Both the position numbers and the translations under genes were made by a program. Below the pieces are notes generated by a model. That model had not been told where the DNA came from. It saw nothing but the letters and a program-made list of their open reading frames with translations, and did not search any database. Shown in pieces: positions 50,219-58,905 of a stretch of DNA of 64,000 nucleotides. This DNA is from Equibacterium sp963662035 (GTDB lineage: Bacteria > Bacteroidota > Bacteroidia > Bacteroidales > UBA932), in the NCBI GenBank assembly GCA_963662035.1, contig CAVLDO010000006.1:1-64000 (forward strand). The letters run 5' to 3'. The number at the start of each line of letters is the position of its first letter. Within the stretch, counting starts at the first letter, position 1.

Positions 50219-51214
50219 CTACGGCACCTCTATCGTGTCGAGTATGTCGCTGATTATGTTCTCGGAGGTTATGTTGTCAGCCTCGGCCTCGTATGTGAGG
50301 CCGATGCGGTGACGCAGCACCTCGCAGCATACCGCGCGGACATCCTCCGGAATCACATACCCGCGCCGGCGGATGAAGGCGTAGGCCTTGGCGGCCATCG
50401 AGAGGGATATGCTGGCACGCGGGGAACCGCCGAACGAAATCATATTCCTGAACTTGGAGAGGCCGTATTCCTCGGGGTTGCGGGTCGCGAACACAATGTC
50501 CACGATATACTTTTCTATTTTCTCGTCCATATAGACGTCGCGCACCACCTTGCGGGCACGGATTATGTCATCGGTCTTTATCACCTGGGACGGCTTGGGC
50601 ATACCCTCGCCGGTGTTGTTCATACGGATAATCTGCTTCTCCTCCTCTTTCTTGGGGTATTTGACCACGACCTTGAGCATAAAGCGGTCTACCTGCGCCT
50701 CGGGCAGCGGGTAGGTCCCCTCCTGCTCTATGGGGTTCTGGGTCGCCATCACCAGGAAAGGCTCCGGCAGGCGGAAGCTCTCGTCGCCGATGGTCACCTG
50801 ACGCTCCTGCATCGCCTCCAGCAGCGCCGACTGCACCTTGGCGGGCGAGCGGTTGATTTCGTCGGCCAGCACGAAGTTGGCGAAGATGGGGCCCTTCTTT
50901 ATCTGGAACTGCTCGCTCTTCTGGCTGTAGATGAGCGTGCCGGTGACATCGGCCGGCAGCAGGTCGGGGGTAAACTGGATACGGCTGAACTTGGCGTTCA
51001 TAGTGGATGCCAAAGTATTGATGGCAAGAGTCTTGGCCAAGCCTGGCATACCCTCGAGCAGAATGTGGCCGTTTGCCAGCAGACCTATGAGCAGATTCTC
51101 TATCAGAGACTTCTGGCCCACTATGACCTTGCCCATCTCCATCTGCACGATGTCCACAAACGAGCTCTCCTGCTGTATGCGGTCGTTCAGTTCTTTAATG
51201 TTTTCGCTCTCCAT
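50219..51214 (-). CDS. moxR: MoxR-family AAA+ ATPase
   Basis: This 331-residue ATPase has Walker A in LLEGMPGLAKT, a GxPGxAKT-type loop typical of MoxR. Walker B is FVLADEINR, the sensor segment is LVMATQNPIEQEGTYPLPEA, and the arginine finger region is EAQVDRFMLKV. MoxR proteins act as chaperones that assemble or metallate vWA-partner complexes. It is the first gene of the Bat operon, with a promoter box at 51253-51260. Confidence 0.96.
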   Translation of the reverse strand: MESENIKELNDRIQQESSFVDIVQMEMGKVIVGQKSLIENLLIGLLANGHILLEGMPGLAKTLAINTLASTMNAKFSRIQFTPDLLPADVTGTLIYSQKSEQFQIKKGPIFANFVLADEINRSPAKVQSALLEAMQERQVTIGDESFRLPEPFLVMATQNPIEQEGTYPLPEAQVDRFMLKVVVKYPKKEEEKQIIRMNNTGEGMPKPSQVIKTDDIIRARKVVRDVYMDEKIEKYIVDIVFATRNPEEYGLSKFRNMISFGGSPRASISLSMAAKAYAFIRRRGYVIPEDVRAVCCEVLRHRIGLTYEAEADNITSENIISDILDTIEVP

Positions 51215-51228
51215 ATTGAAATGTTTTA

Positions 51229-51236
51229 TAATTTTG
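51229..51236 (+). promoter_or_regulatory. Candidate -7 promoter box for truA-exbBD-tonB
   Basis: TAATTTTG matches TA-N2-TTTG, 37 nt before the truA ATG. It overlaps the moxR leader on the other strand. Confidence 0.5.
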
Positions 51237-51252
51237 CTCCTTATATATCTGA

Positions 51253-51260
51253 CAAATATA
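51253..51260 (-). promoter_or_regulatory. Candidate -7 promoter box for the MoxR-Bat operon
   Basis: TATATTTG on the minus strand matches TA-N2-TTTG, 38 nt before the moxR ATG. Confidence 0.55.
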
Positions 51261-51273
51261 ACAATATTTTCCT

Positions 51274-52026
51274 ATGCGATTCTTTGTTTCGGTGTCATAC
51301 AACGGAGCGCGCTACAGCGGCTGGCAGAGGCAACCCGATGCCACCAGTGTCCAGGAAGTATTGGAAGACGCCTTGGGAAAGGCTCTCGGGGTCCGGATAG
51401 AGGTCACCGGAGCGGGGCGCACCGATGCGGGAGTGAGTGCGGAGGGCTATGTCGCCCACTTTGACTATCCCCGCCAAATCAAAGAGCACGGCCCCCTTTT
51501 GTACAAAATAAATGCCATTTTACCACCTGACATAGCGGTAAATTTAATCTCGGAGGTGGGCGATGGCGCGCACGCGCGGTTTGACGCCACCAGCCGCACC
51601 TACCGCTATGCGGTTCACACGGTTAAAGACCCCTTCGCCTGGCATTCGCACTACTGCAAGTTCACGCTGGACGTGGAGGCGATGAACCGCGCTGCGGCAC
51701 TGCTGATGGGGCGTCACGATTTCTCCAGTTTCGAGAAGACCGGGGCCGACAACAAGACCTCTATATGCACCGTCTCCCGGGCTGTGTGGAGGGTCACCTC
51801 CCCCGGCCACCTGGAGTTCACCATCACCGCCGACCGCTTTCTGCGCAATATGGTGCGCGCCATAGTGGGGACTCTGATAGATGTTGGGCGCGGCAAAATA
51901 TTTGCAGAAGATATGCGGGCCATTTTGCAGGCCCGGGACCGCTCCAGAGCGGGCCAGTCGGTGCCGGGAGAGCCGCTGATGCTGTGCGGCATCACCTACC
52001 CCTACCCCGTTGATTGCGAAAATTAA
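51274..52026 (+). CDS. truA: tRNA pseudouridine(38-40) synthase
   Basis: This 250-residue enzyme isomerises uridines 38-40 in the tRNA anticodon arm. The catalytic Asp is in GAGRTDAGVSAEGYVAHFD. RFFVSVSYNGARYSGWQRQP at the start and FLRNMVRAIVGTLIDVGRGK near the end are TruA signatures. It precedes exbB by 19 nt and may be the first gene of the TonB-system operon. Confidence 0.97.
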   Translation: MRFFVSVSYNGARYSGWQRQPDATSVQEVLEDALGKALGVRIEVTGAGRTDAGVSAEGYVAHFDYPRQIKEHGPLLYKINAILPPDIAVNLISEVGDGAHARFDATSRTYRYAVHTVKDPFAWHSHYCKFTLDVEAMNRAAALLMGRHDFSSFEKTGADNKTSICTVSRAVWRVTSPGHLEFTITADRFLRNMVRAIVGTLIDVGRGKIFAEDMRAILQARDRSRAGQSVPGEPLMLCGITYPYPVDCEN

Positions 52027-52045
52027 TTAAACAAATACCAAAACA

Positions 52046-52792
52046 ATGTTATTGACAACACTACTCCAAGCCTCTGCCGACGAACTGACGGCCACGGTTG
52101 CCGAAGCCGCAGAGCAGCACTCATTCTCTCTGCTGGGAATGGCCGCAAAGGGCGGCTGGCTTATGCTCGTACTCGCAGCCCTGAGCGTGATCGCGGTTTA
52201 CATCTTTGCCGAGAGACTCTACGCAATCGCCCACGCCTCAAAGGTGGACAAGAACTTTACCAAGGACATCACCGACTACCTGCAGGATGGCAAGAAGAAG
52301 TCCGCGATGGCGCTCTGCAAGAGGAGCGACACCCCCGTGGCCAGAATGCTTGAGAAGGGCATCGACCGTATGGGCCGCCCCCTGCACGACATCCAGACCG
52401 CCGTGGAGAATGTGGGCAACCTGGAGGTGGCACGGCTCGAGAAGGGGCTTCCGATACTGGCGTCCATCGCCGGCGGCGCCCCGATGATAGGCTTCCTGGG
52501 CACAGTCGTGGGTATGGTGCAGGCCTTCTTCAATATGGCCGAGGCGGGCAACAACATCGACATCACCCTCCTCTCGGGCGGTATCTACACCGCTATGATC
52601 ACCACCGTGGGCGGCCTTATCGTGGGCATCATCGCCTACTTCGGATACAACTACCTCACCAGCAGAATCTCTGACGTGGTGTACAAGATGGAGAACAGCA
52701 CCATCGAATTTATGGATGCCCTGGAGGCAGGCGCCCGCAAAAACGGCGGCGCGATCTCCGGCACGGACACCATAGATCTCGATGTTGAATAA
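52046..52792 (+). CDS. exbB: MotA/TolQ/ExbB-family proton channel subunit
   Basis: This 248-residue protein has three membrane helices: WLMLVLAALSVIAVYIFAER, ILASIAGGAPMIGFLGTVVG and AMITTVGGLIVGIIAYFGYN. The characteristic cytosolic segment between helices 1 and 2 ends in NLEVARLEKGLPILASIA. With ExbD it converts proton motive force into motion of TonB. The next gene, 12 nt on, is exbD. TolQ cannot be fully excluded, but the TonB-like third gene favours ExbB. Confidence 0.95.
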   Translation: MLLTTLLQASADELTATVAEAAEQHSFSLLGMAAKGGWLMLVLAALSVIAVYIFAERLYAIAHASKVDKNFTKDITDYLQDGKKKSAMALCKRSDTPVARMLEKGIDRMGRPLHDIQTAVENVGNLEVARLEKGLPILASIAGGAPMIGFLGTVVGMVQAFFNMAEAGNNIDITLLSGGIYTAMITTVGGLIVGIIAYFGYNYLTSRISDVVYKMENSTIEFMDALEAGARKNGGAISGTDTIDLDVE

Positions 52793-52804
52793 TACTGGCA
52801 GGCA

Positions 52805-53218
52805 ATGGCACTCAAACGATCTTGCAAGGTTGACTCCAGCTTCTCGATGTCCTCTATGTCGGACCTCGTGTTCCTGCTGCTGATCTTCTTTCTGGTGACC
52901 TCGACCCTGATCAACCCCAACGCTCTCAAGCTGCTGCTTCCCAAGAGCACCGGGCAGGTCTCGGCCAAGCCTATGGCCACCGTATCCATCAAGCACTACC
53001 CGCAGCAGAACCGTGTCACCTACCACATCAACGGCGATCTGAACCCCGTCCCCTTCGATGCGATAGAGGGTGAGCTGCAGGAGCTGCTGCAGAGCGAGGA
53101 TGAACCCACATTCAGCATCTACGCCGATGAAACCGTCCCCGTCAAAGAGGTGGTGGCGGTGATGAACATAGCCAAGCACAATCACTACAAGGTGATTATG
53201 GCCACATCCCCTGAATAA
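52805..53218 (+). CDS. exbD: ExbD/TolR-family biopolymer transport protein
   Basis: This 137-residue protein has a short cytosolic start, one membrane helix with the proton-carrying Asp (SMSDLVFLLLIFFLVTSTLI) and a periplasmic alpha/beta domain (TFSIYADETVPVKEVVAVMN). Bacteroidota Exb operons often carry two ExbD genes; here only one is present, directly followed by the TonB-like gene. Confidence 0.94.
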   Translation: MALKRSCKVDSSFSMSSMSDLVFLLLIFFLVTSTLINPNALKLLLPKSTGQVSAKPMATVSIKHYPQQNRVTYHINGDLNPVPFDAIEGELQELLQSEDEPTFSIYADETVPVKEVVAVMNIAKHNHYKVIMATSPE

Positions 53219-53239
53219 TCTCTAAAAACGGAAAGACAG

Positions 53240-54013
53240 ATGAGCGAATACGGATATGAATCCAGGGCGAAGTTTATCGGGACTATGTCCGCGATAGGCT
53301 TTGCCCTGCTCGTGTCCGTGTACTGCTCATACGCCACCATCAGCATCACCGACACCCACAGCACCTCCGAGATTCTTATAGATATGGAGCCCGACCCTCT
53401 CCCCCCTCCCGAGCCCGAGAAGATAGAGGTGGAGGTGGGCAAGGAGCCGCGTACGCAGCAGCCCAAGCCCAGGCAGCCGATTAAGCTGGTGCAGAAGTCA
53501 GAGGCGCAGACTGTGGCCGGGCGCCCCAACGAGAGCAGCGAGAGCACCGTGGGCGACAAGGGCGATGTTGAGGTCCCCGAACCGCCGCGTCCCAAGGAGA
53601 TAAACAAGCGGGCCCTCTTCTCCAGCGCGCACAACAGCGACAAGGATACCGCAGCGCAGCAGGTGGCCGACAAGGTGAGCGAGGCTCTCACCGCTGGCCA
53701 TCCCGCTGGCAACACAAGGCACGGCAGCACCGAAGGGGAGCCCTCCGCCAAGCTGGAGGGACGCACCGTGGTGGGCTTTCTGCCCCTGCCCCGCTTTGAC
53801 GCCGGAGACGGCGGCAAGGTGGTGGTGAAGATTGTGGTGAACCGCAGCGGAAAGGTGATTTCCGCCGTGCCTGGGGCCCCCGGCACCACCATTTCAGACA
53901 AGAGCCTGCGCGAGAGCGCGCGCAAGGCGGCCCTGGGCGCCCAATTCAATGTGAACCAGTCGGCTCCCGAGGCGCAGGAGGGCACCATCACCTATATATT
54001 CAAGGTGAAATAA
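53240..54013 (+). CDS. TonB-like energy transducer
   Basis: This 257-residue protein has an N-terminal membrane helix (about 11-33), a Pro/Glu-rich spacer (LPPPEPEKIEVEVGKEPRTQ) and a C-terminal TonB/TolA-type domain (VVVKIVVNRSGKVISAVPGA, LRESARKAALGAQFNVNQSA, GTITYIFKVK). It should link the ExbBD motor to outer-membrane receptors such as the one at 9.1-11.1 kb. The C-terminal domain lacks the GxVxxxxV-SSG wording of canonical TonB, so a TolA-like role is possible. A hairpin at 54012-54050 ends the operon. Confidence 0.88.
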   Translation: MSEYGYESRAKFIGTMSAIGFALLVSVYCSYATISITDTHSTSEILIDMEPDPLPPPEPEKIEVEVGKEPRTQQPKPRQPIKLVQKSEAQTVAGRPNESSESTVGDKGDVEVPEPPRPKEINKRALFSSAHNSDKDTAAQQVADKVSEALTAGHPAGNTRHGSTEGEPSAKLEGRTVVGFLPLPRFDAGDGGKVVVKIVVNRSGKVISAVPGAPGTTISDKSLRESARKAALGAQFNVNQSAPEAQEGTITYIFKVK

Positions 54014-54050
54014 AAGGCGCCGCAATCTCTTGCAGCGCCCGTATAAAAAA
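54012..54050. terminator. Shared terminator between tonB-like gene and RNase P RNA
   Basis: GGCGC-C-GC pairs with GC-A-GCGCC around AATCTCTT. The plus side ends in an A-rich tail, and the minus side gives TTTTTT just after the RNase P RNA and TTTTA after the hairpin. The two converging transcripts probably both end here. Confidence 0.7.
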
Positions 54051-54390
54051 GGTGAGACTATAAGCCGAGTTCCGTGAGAGACCCCTAAGGGGACTCCCCC
54101 CTATCATTTATCTGTTGCAACCTACCCCCCGGCAAAGAGCGGGCAGCCCTTATGTGCCGGTATATTTGGTCTTGCAGCGTGCGGTCGCGTACTGCGCGCG
54201 TGTCGCCACACGCGCCCGTGGGCTCTTACCCCGCGTTTTCACCCTTGGCGGCCTTGCGGCGCCGGTTGTTTTCTGTTACGCGAAACAAAAACTTACGCCC
54301 TTCTGTGATTTCCACAGCGCACTGCCCTGTGCTGCCCGGACTTTCCTGAGAGCCCCCCCGAAGGGGTCTCCCCGATAGGGCGTCTCACCC
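54051..54390 (-). ncRNA. rnpB: RNase P RNA (bacterial type A)
   Basis: On the minus strand the 340-nt region starts GGGTGAGACG and ends GTCTCACC, pairing as helix P1. The universal motifs appear in order: GAGGAAAGTCCGGGC-like (CAGGAAAGTCCGGGCAGCAC), ACAGAAGGGCGTAAG, GGGTAAGAGCCCACGG, GCAAGACCAAAT, GTAGGTTGCAACAGATAAAT and GAACTCGGCTTATAG near the 3' end. It is the catalytic subunit that trims tRNA 5' leaders. Short reading frames inside this segment are not genes. Confidence 0.97.
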
Positions 54391-54398
54391 GTATAATG

Positions 54399-55670
54399 TT
54401 ATTCGAACATCGCCTCGACGCGCGAAATTACATCATTTTCTTCTGCCGTCATAATCGCGGCGGGCTCAAGGGTGAATATTTCTCCCTTGCTGCGGCACAG
54501 CTCGCTGCCACCGCCGGTCACATTCAGCATCACATTCTCTTTGCGCGAGACCTTGCCGGCGCTCACGGCATTTATGAGCCCCTGCAGCGCCACGGCCGCC
54601 TCGGCGGAAATGTCTACCCCCTCGCAGTCGGCAAAGAGGGCGCGGCAACGCTCAATGTCGCTATTGTCGGCAAGTTCTATGTCGCCCCCGGCATCGCTTA
54701 TGGCATCGAACAGGCCGCCCGCGATGGAATACGGGGGTTTGCGGTTGCTGAGCACCTTGGCCGTTATCTGCAGTGCCTTGGCGCGGGCCTCGTCGTCGTC
54801 CATAGGGAGCAGGGCGCGGCTGCCGGCCTTCCAGGCATCGTGCATCGGGGTGAAGGGGATGTTCTGCGAGGGGTAGAGCCGCATCTTGTGGCTGCCGAAG
54901 CGGCCGTCCCCGATAAGGCGCAGGTTTGCCTCCCAGGCGGCGATGGTGCCGGTGCCGCTGCCGATCGCCTGGAAATAGCAGTCGGGGATGCGGCCTATCA
55001 CCTCGGCGGCGGAGAGCACAGTGGTGGACATTCCGTCGCGGCGGGCCACATTCTTGGCTCCTCCTTCTGCAAGGAAGCGGGGCGATGAGGCGATTTTGTC
55101 GCCCAGCGCTATCGCGTCATAGTAGTCGCTCCCCTCCGGGGTGCAGATGAGTTTGACGCAGGGGTTCACCGGATGCTTGAACCAAAGGGCGCCGCGGCAG
55201 TCGTAGGGAACCGTGAGCACCAGCGGGATGTTGTTCATCGAGCACACGCGGGCAAAGGCGCGGGCGGTGTTTCCGGCGGATGAAACCACCAGAACCTTGT
55301 CAAAGTCATCGCCCAAACGGCCGCAGACGCTGTAGGCCTCGGTCTCCTTAAAGGTGCAGGTCTCCATCAGGGCCCCTTTCTCAGGCCACCATCCGGAAAA
55401 TGCCACGTAAAGATTGTCCAGACCGAGGGCGTCGGCAAGGCGCGCGCTGCGGTAGGTCACCGTGGCGCCGCTCCCCTTGAGGGTGCGCCGCACCGGCAGC
55501 CAGTCCAAAAAGCGGAAGATTCCCGCCTCCTTGGGGCCGAAGTCTATCCGGCTCTTGTCGTAGAGGGTGCGCACCAGGGAGGGTGCGGGAGCCTCGCTGT
55601 CGGAGAGGGTCCACCCCTCGTCTTCAAAAACGCGGCCCGAAAGGACCGTCATAAGTTTGTATGCAGACAT
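54399..55670 (-). CDS. PLP-dependent cysteate-synthase-like enzyme (threonine synthase fold)
   Basis: From the ATG at 55670, 1 nt after the upstream stop, the product has 423 residues. It belongs to the fold-type II PLP family of threonine synthase, but its signature stretches fit cysteate synthase (O-phosphoserine + sulfite to L-cysteate + phosphate): FRFLDWLPV, VAFSGWWPEKGA, TCTFKETEA with PLP-lysine K108, VSSAGNTARAF, NVARRDGM, YFQAIGSGTG and LNVTGGGSEL. The N-terminal Zn-ribbon of archaeal versions is missing. In Bacteroidota that make capnine-type sulfonolipids, cysteate is condensed with a fatty acyl group. It is the last gene of the Hdr-like operon. Family assignment is from remembered motif patterns; threonine synthase remains the alternative. 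Confidence 0.75.
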   Translation of the reverse strand: MSAYKLMTVLSGRVFEDEGWTLSDSEAPAPSLVRTLYDKSRIDFGPKEAGIFRFLDWLPVRRTLKGSGATVTYRSARLADALGLDNLYVAFSGWWPEKGALMETCTFKETEAYSVCGRLGDDFDKVLVVSSAGNTARAFARVCSMNNIPLVLTVPYDCRGALWFKHPVNPCVKLICTPEGSDYYDAIALGDKIASSPRFLAEGGAKNVARRDGMSTTVLSAAEVIGRIPDCYFQAIGSGTGTIAAWEANLRLIGDGRFGSHKMRLYPSQNIPFTPMHDAWKAGSRALLPMDDDEARAKALQITAKVLSNRKPPYSIAGGLFDAISDAGGDIELADNSDIERCRALFADCEGVDISAEAAVALQGLINAVSAGKVSRKENVMLNVTGGGSELCRSKGEIFTLEPAAIMTAEENDVISRVEAMFE

Positions 55671-55671
55671 A

Positions 55672-57558
55672 TCAGTTCTTATTATCAGGTTCGGTGTTTT
55701 CGTCAAGTATTTCCGCAAAATCCTTCACGGGCACGGCGGCGGCCCTGGAGAAGGTCTTGAGACAGAGCGGACAGGCCGTCACAATCTCGTCGGGGGCGGA
55801 ATGCATCAGATTTTTGAGCGCGCCGGCGGTGATGGGGGCGCGCTCTTCCCAGCCGAGGGAGAGACTGCCCAGCGAGCCGCCGCAGCAGACGCTCTCCTTG
55901 CGCTCTTTCTCTGCCGGAACCAGCTGCACGGCGGCGGAGAGAGCCTCGCGCGGAGCGGCGTAGATGCCGCAGCCCCGGCCCAGTTCGCACGGGTCGTGGT
56001 AAACAGCCCTCGCCGCCCCTTTATTCACAGACAGGCGGCCGGCCTTGATGGCTTCGCCAAAATATTCGGTATAGTGGACGACCTTTACGCCGTCTATCTT
56101 GTATTCCTCTTTGAATACGCGATAGCAGATGGGGCAGGAAACCAGCAGGATATCGGCCCCCGAGCCCTTGATTATGGCGGTGTTCTTCTCCACCAGCGCC
56201 GCGGCCTCCTCCTTTTTGCCCGCAAGCATCAGCGGCCGTCCGCAGCAGATGGTGCCGCCCTCGTCCATCAGGGAGTAGTCGGCCCCGCACTTGTCAAGCA
56301 GACTCCGCACGGAGCAGTAGATTATGGGGGTCAGGGCTGTCATACAGCCGGCATAGTAGAGCACTTTCTCCTTTTTGCGGGGAGCGGAGACCTCAACGGC
56401 CGCAGGGTTGTCTGCGGCAGGCATTGCCATAGCCGCACCCGCAGAGGCGCAAGATGCAGGCACCGCCGCCAGATAGCCGTAGTCCTGACGGATGCCGTAG
56501 CGCCGCCGGTTGCGGATTGTCTGCCGCAGCGCCGTGGCGGAAATCTTTATCTGGCACAGCGCCTCGCACTTGCCGCACATCAGGCAGGCATCGGTGATCT
56601 GATTCACCTTATCTTCGTTTCGCCGTTTTATCTGGCGGTTGAGATAGACGGTGGCCAGCTTGTTGTTCTTCTTGGCCGCCCCCATCGGACAGGCGTCTAT
56701 GCACACGCCGCAGCTGGGGCAGGAGTAGAGCTGCGCCAGGGCGAATCCTCGCCGCTGGTGAACCACCTTCAGCCCGGCGTTGCGCATCGGTATCAGCATT
56801 ATCTCGGAGGGGATGTGCATATAGCGGGAGAAGGGGAGCACAAACAAAAAGGTGCCCAGCGCCACGGAGTAGGCCCACCAGGCCACGGTAAAGTTCTCCG
56901 GATTGCTCATAAAATTCTTTAGCAGCAGATTGATGGGAACCGTCATAAAGCTGCCGCCCGCCACTCCGGCGGTGAATCCCTCGGCAATCCAGCGGAGCGG
57001 GAATATTGCCCACAGGGAGTAGAGGCCGATGTGGTCGATGAGGGTCAGGCGGGTGGTGCGGCGCATTCCCAGTGCGCGGGAGCGGAACCTCTTGAATATG
57101 GCCAGGACTATGCCGCTGAGCACGATCAGCAGGCAGAGATCCATCAGAAAGAAGAGAAGCGAGCCGCGCAGCTGCACATCCTTGACCTGCATAAAGTAGC
57201 GGAAGAAAATCGGATAGTAGAACAGGTGCACCTTGTCGGGGACAAAGAGGAAGGTCTCTATGTGACCTATCACTATCATCAAAAACCAGCCGAACGCGAT
57301 GCTGCTGTGCATATAGCCCAGCAGGCGGTTGCGCTTCCACAGACGCACGTGCAGCAGGCAGTCGCAGATTATGTCCCGGCAGTTCTTGCAGAATGTGGCG
57401 GGTGTCACCAGGGAAAGGTAGAACCGGTAGCGGTCGGCACGGCTCAGCTGCGAGAGCACCTTTGCTATGGAGCCCAGGCACCAGCACAGCACAAACACCA
57501 TCCCGGCCATAAAAGGGAGGACGAAAGGATCGAAACTCTGCAATATACGCTCTTCCAC
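55672..57558 (-). CDS. Membrane cytochrome b-like/ferredoxin/CCG fusion (HdrE-HdrD-like)
   Basis: The 628-residue protein has three parts. Residues 1-250 hold about five membrane helices with NarI/HdrE-like histidines (H70, H84, H99, H176, H248) that could bind heme b. Next come two 4Fe-4S motifs (CPSCGVCIDACP from C280, and CLMCGKCEALC). The last part has two CCG domains, with CCGRPL and CPICYRVF, then CCGGSLGS and CPLCLKTF, which in HdrB/HdrD bind the noncubane 4Fe-4S cluster. The layout suggests a quinone-linked membrane module that exchanges electrons with the upstream Hdr-like proteins. It begins 2 nt after the small HdrC-like gene. Confidence 0.9.
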   Translation of the reverse strand: MEERILQSFDPFVLPFMAGMVFVLCWCLGSIAKVLSQLSRADRYRFYLSLVTPATFCKNCRDIICDCLLHVRLWKRNRLLGYMHSSIAFGWFLMIVIGHIETFLFVPDKVHLFYYPIFFRYFMQVKDVQLRGSLLFFLMDLCLLIVLSGIVLAIFKRFRSRALGMRRTTRLTLIDHIGLYSLWAIFPLRWIAEGFTAGVAGGSFMTVPINLLLKNFMSNPENFTVAWWAYSVALGTFLFVLPFSRYMHIPSEIMLIPMRNAGLKVVHQRRGFALAQLYSCPSCGVCIDACPMGAAKKNNKLATVYLNRQIKRRNEDKVNQITDACLMCGKCEALCQIKISATALRQTIRNRRRYGIRQDYGYLAAVPASCASAGAAMAMPAADNPAAVEVSAPRKKEKVLYYAGCMTALTPIIYCSVRSLLDKCGADYSLMDEGGTICCGRPLMLAGKKEEAAALVEKNTAIIKGSGADILLVSCPICYRVFKEEYKIDGVKVVHYTEYFGEAIKAGRLSVNKGAARAVYHDPCELGRGCGIYAAPREALSAAVQLVPAEKERKESVCCGGSLGSLSLGWEERAPITAGALKNLMHSAPDEIVTACPLCLKTFSRAAAVPVKDFAEILDENTEPDNKN

Positions 57559-57560
57559 AG

Positions 57561-57890
57561 CTACTCCTCCTTATACAGTTTGAGAACGTTCAGGATTATC
57601 CGGCGGGTGTTGAGTCCGCGCGGGCACACCAGAGTGCACTTGCCGCACAGCATACACCCCTTGATCTGCTGCAGAGCCTCCTTGCTGGGGCCGCGCTGCA
57701 GGGAGAGCATCACCCGCCTGAGGCTCAGGGGGGTGAACGCGGCCGCAGTGCAGCTTGCGGCGCAGCTGCCGCAGCTTATGCAGCGCATCACGTCGGGCTC
57801 CTGCGCCACAAGTTCGTTGAACTTGCCCTCTGCGCTATCGTTTAATATTATCGCGGAACTCTTTGAGAGAGCGTAGCCGAAATCTTTCAC
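57561..57890 (-). CDS. Small HdrC-like two-cluster ferredoxin protein
   Basis: This 109-residue protein has two complete 4Fe-4S motifs, C37-x2-C40-x2-C43-x3-C47 and C79-x2-C82-x2-C85-x3-C89. They are preceded by a segment (LNDSAEGKFNELVAQEPDVM) like the HdrC N-terminus. The start is GTG at 57890 with CAAGG immediately before it, so the first 56 nt overlap the HdrA-like gene. A shorter start at Met35 (57788) would leave both clusters intact but lose the HdrC-like lead. It is the probable second HdrC of the complex, electronically linking HdrA to the membrane HdrD-like subunit. Confidence 0.87.
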   Translation of the reverse strand: MKDFGYALSKSSAIILNDSAEGKFNELVAQEPDVMRCISCGSCAASCTAAAFTPLSLRRVMLSLQRGPSKEALQQIKGCMLCGKCTLVCPRGLNTRRIILNVLKLYKEE

Positions 57891-58899
57891 CTTGGTCTTC
57901 TGCTAAATATTCGTTAATACGCAGCGCGGCGCTGCGGGCCTCCGTCAAGGTCTCGGGCACCGTCTTGGGCCCTGTGCAGGCGCCGGCGAAAAAGAGCCCC
58001 CTGCGGGCCGAAGTGCAGGGATCCGCCATTGCATCGGCGGGCAGGAAGAACCCGTCGCCGCCGGTATGAATCTTGAGGCTGCGGGCGATTTCGCGGTTGC
58101 TCTCCGGCGCCACGATTCCGCTCATAAGCACCAGCAGGTCCAGATTCACGCGCAGCGGCTTGCTCAGCAGAGTGTCCTCCGCCTTTACCAGCAGCCGGCC
58201 GTCCTGCATTTCGCTGACCTCCGACACACGGCCGCGCACAAAGCGCACTCCCTGTATCTGGGCATCGTAGTACATATCTTCATATCCCCGCCCGAACATA
58301 CGCAGATCCATATAGAAGCAATATATGACGGCCTCGGGATAAAGCCGCTTAAGCTCGGTGGCCTGCTTCACGGCGGTGGCGCAGCACACTTTGGAGCACT
58401 GGCGGTTGCACACCTTCTCGTCGCGGCTTCCCACGCAGTGCACAAAGCCCACCGCGCGGGGGTCGGAAACGCGCTCGTCGCCTCGGGTGCGGAAATAGTC
58501 CTCCAGCTCGGCATTGGTAAGCACCCGGTCGTAGATTCCGTAGCCGTACTCCTGCTTCGCCGTGGCGTCGAACAGCTCAAATCCGGTGGTGAGCAGCAGC
58601 GCCTGGGCCGTCACGGAGATTCCGTTGGAGAGGAACACCTGATAGTCCCCGGCAATATTGTTGATGCCCTGCACCTCTGCATCGGTGAAATATTTGATGC
58701 CCTGCATATCGTCCAGCAGCTCGCCCAAAAGCTGCTGAGCGTCGCGCCCTTCGGGGAAAAGGCGGTCCCAGCGGGCCAGATGCCCTCCGAGATACGCCTC
58801 CTTCTCTATCAGGATGGGGGTGTGGCCAAAGCGGGCTATGCAGCGCGCCGCCTCGATGCCGGCGGGGCCGGCGCCTATTATTATCACATTTTTGCTCAT
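57835..58899 (-). CDS. Short HdrA-like FAD/Fe-S oxidoreductase
   Basis: The 354-residue protein has a FAD-binding Rossmann motif at residues 9-14 (IIIGAGPAGIEAARCIARFG). The HdrA-specific cysteine cluster CVGSRDEKVCNRQCSKVCC lies at 155-173. The C-terminal thioredoxin-reductase-like end has GLFFAGACTGPKTVPETLTE. Methanogen HdrA is nearly twice as long. Here the N-terminal ferredoxin-like and C-terminal ferredoxin parts are absent, as in the HdrA-like subunits of sulfur-oxidising sHdr and of Qmo complexes. It lies between HdrB-like and HdrC-like genes. It is the flavin hub of the inferred complex. Confidence 0.92.
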   Translation of the reverse strand: MSKNVIIIGAGPAGIEAARCIARFGHTPILIEKEAYLGGHLARWDRLFPEGRDAQQLLGELLDDMQGIKYFTDAEVQGINNIAGDYQVFLSNGISVTAQALLLTTGFELFDATAKQEYGYGIYDRVLTNAELEDYFRTRGDERVSDPRAVGFVHCVGSRDEKVCNRQCSKVCCATAVKQATELKRLYPEAVIYCFYMDLRMFGRGYEDMYYDAQIQGVRFVRGRVSEVSEMQDGRLLVKAEDTLLSKPLRVNLDLLVLMSGIVAPESNREIARSLKIHTGGDGFFLPADAMADPCTSARRGLFFAGACTGPKTVPETLTEARSAALRINEYLAEDQGERFRLRSLKEFRDNIKR

Positions 58900-58905
58900 A
58901 CGCTC

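Noticed and set aside
54115..54378. Short reading frames inside the RNase P RNA
   Set aside because: The segment is fully explained by conserved RNase P RNA motifs and P1 pairing.
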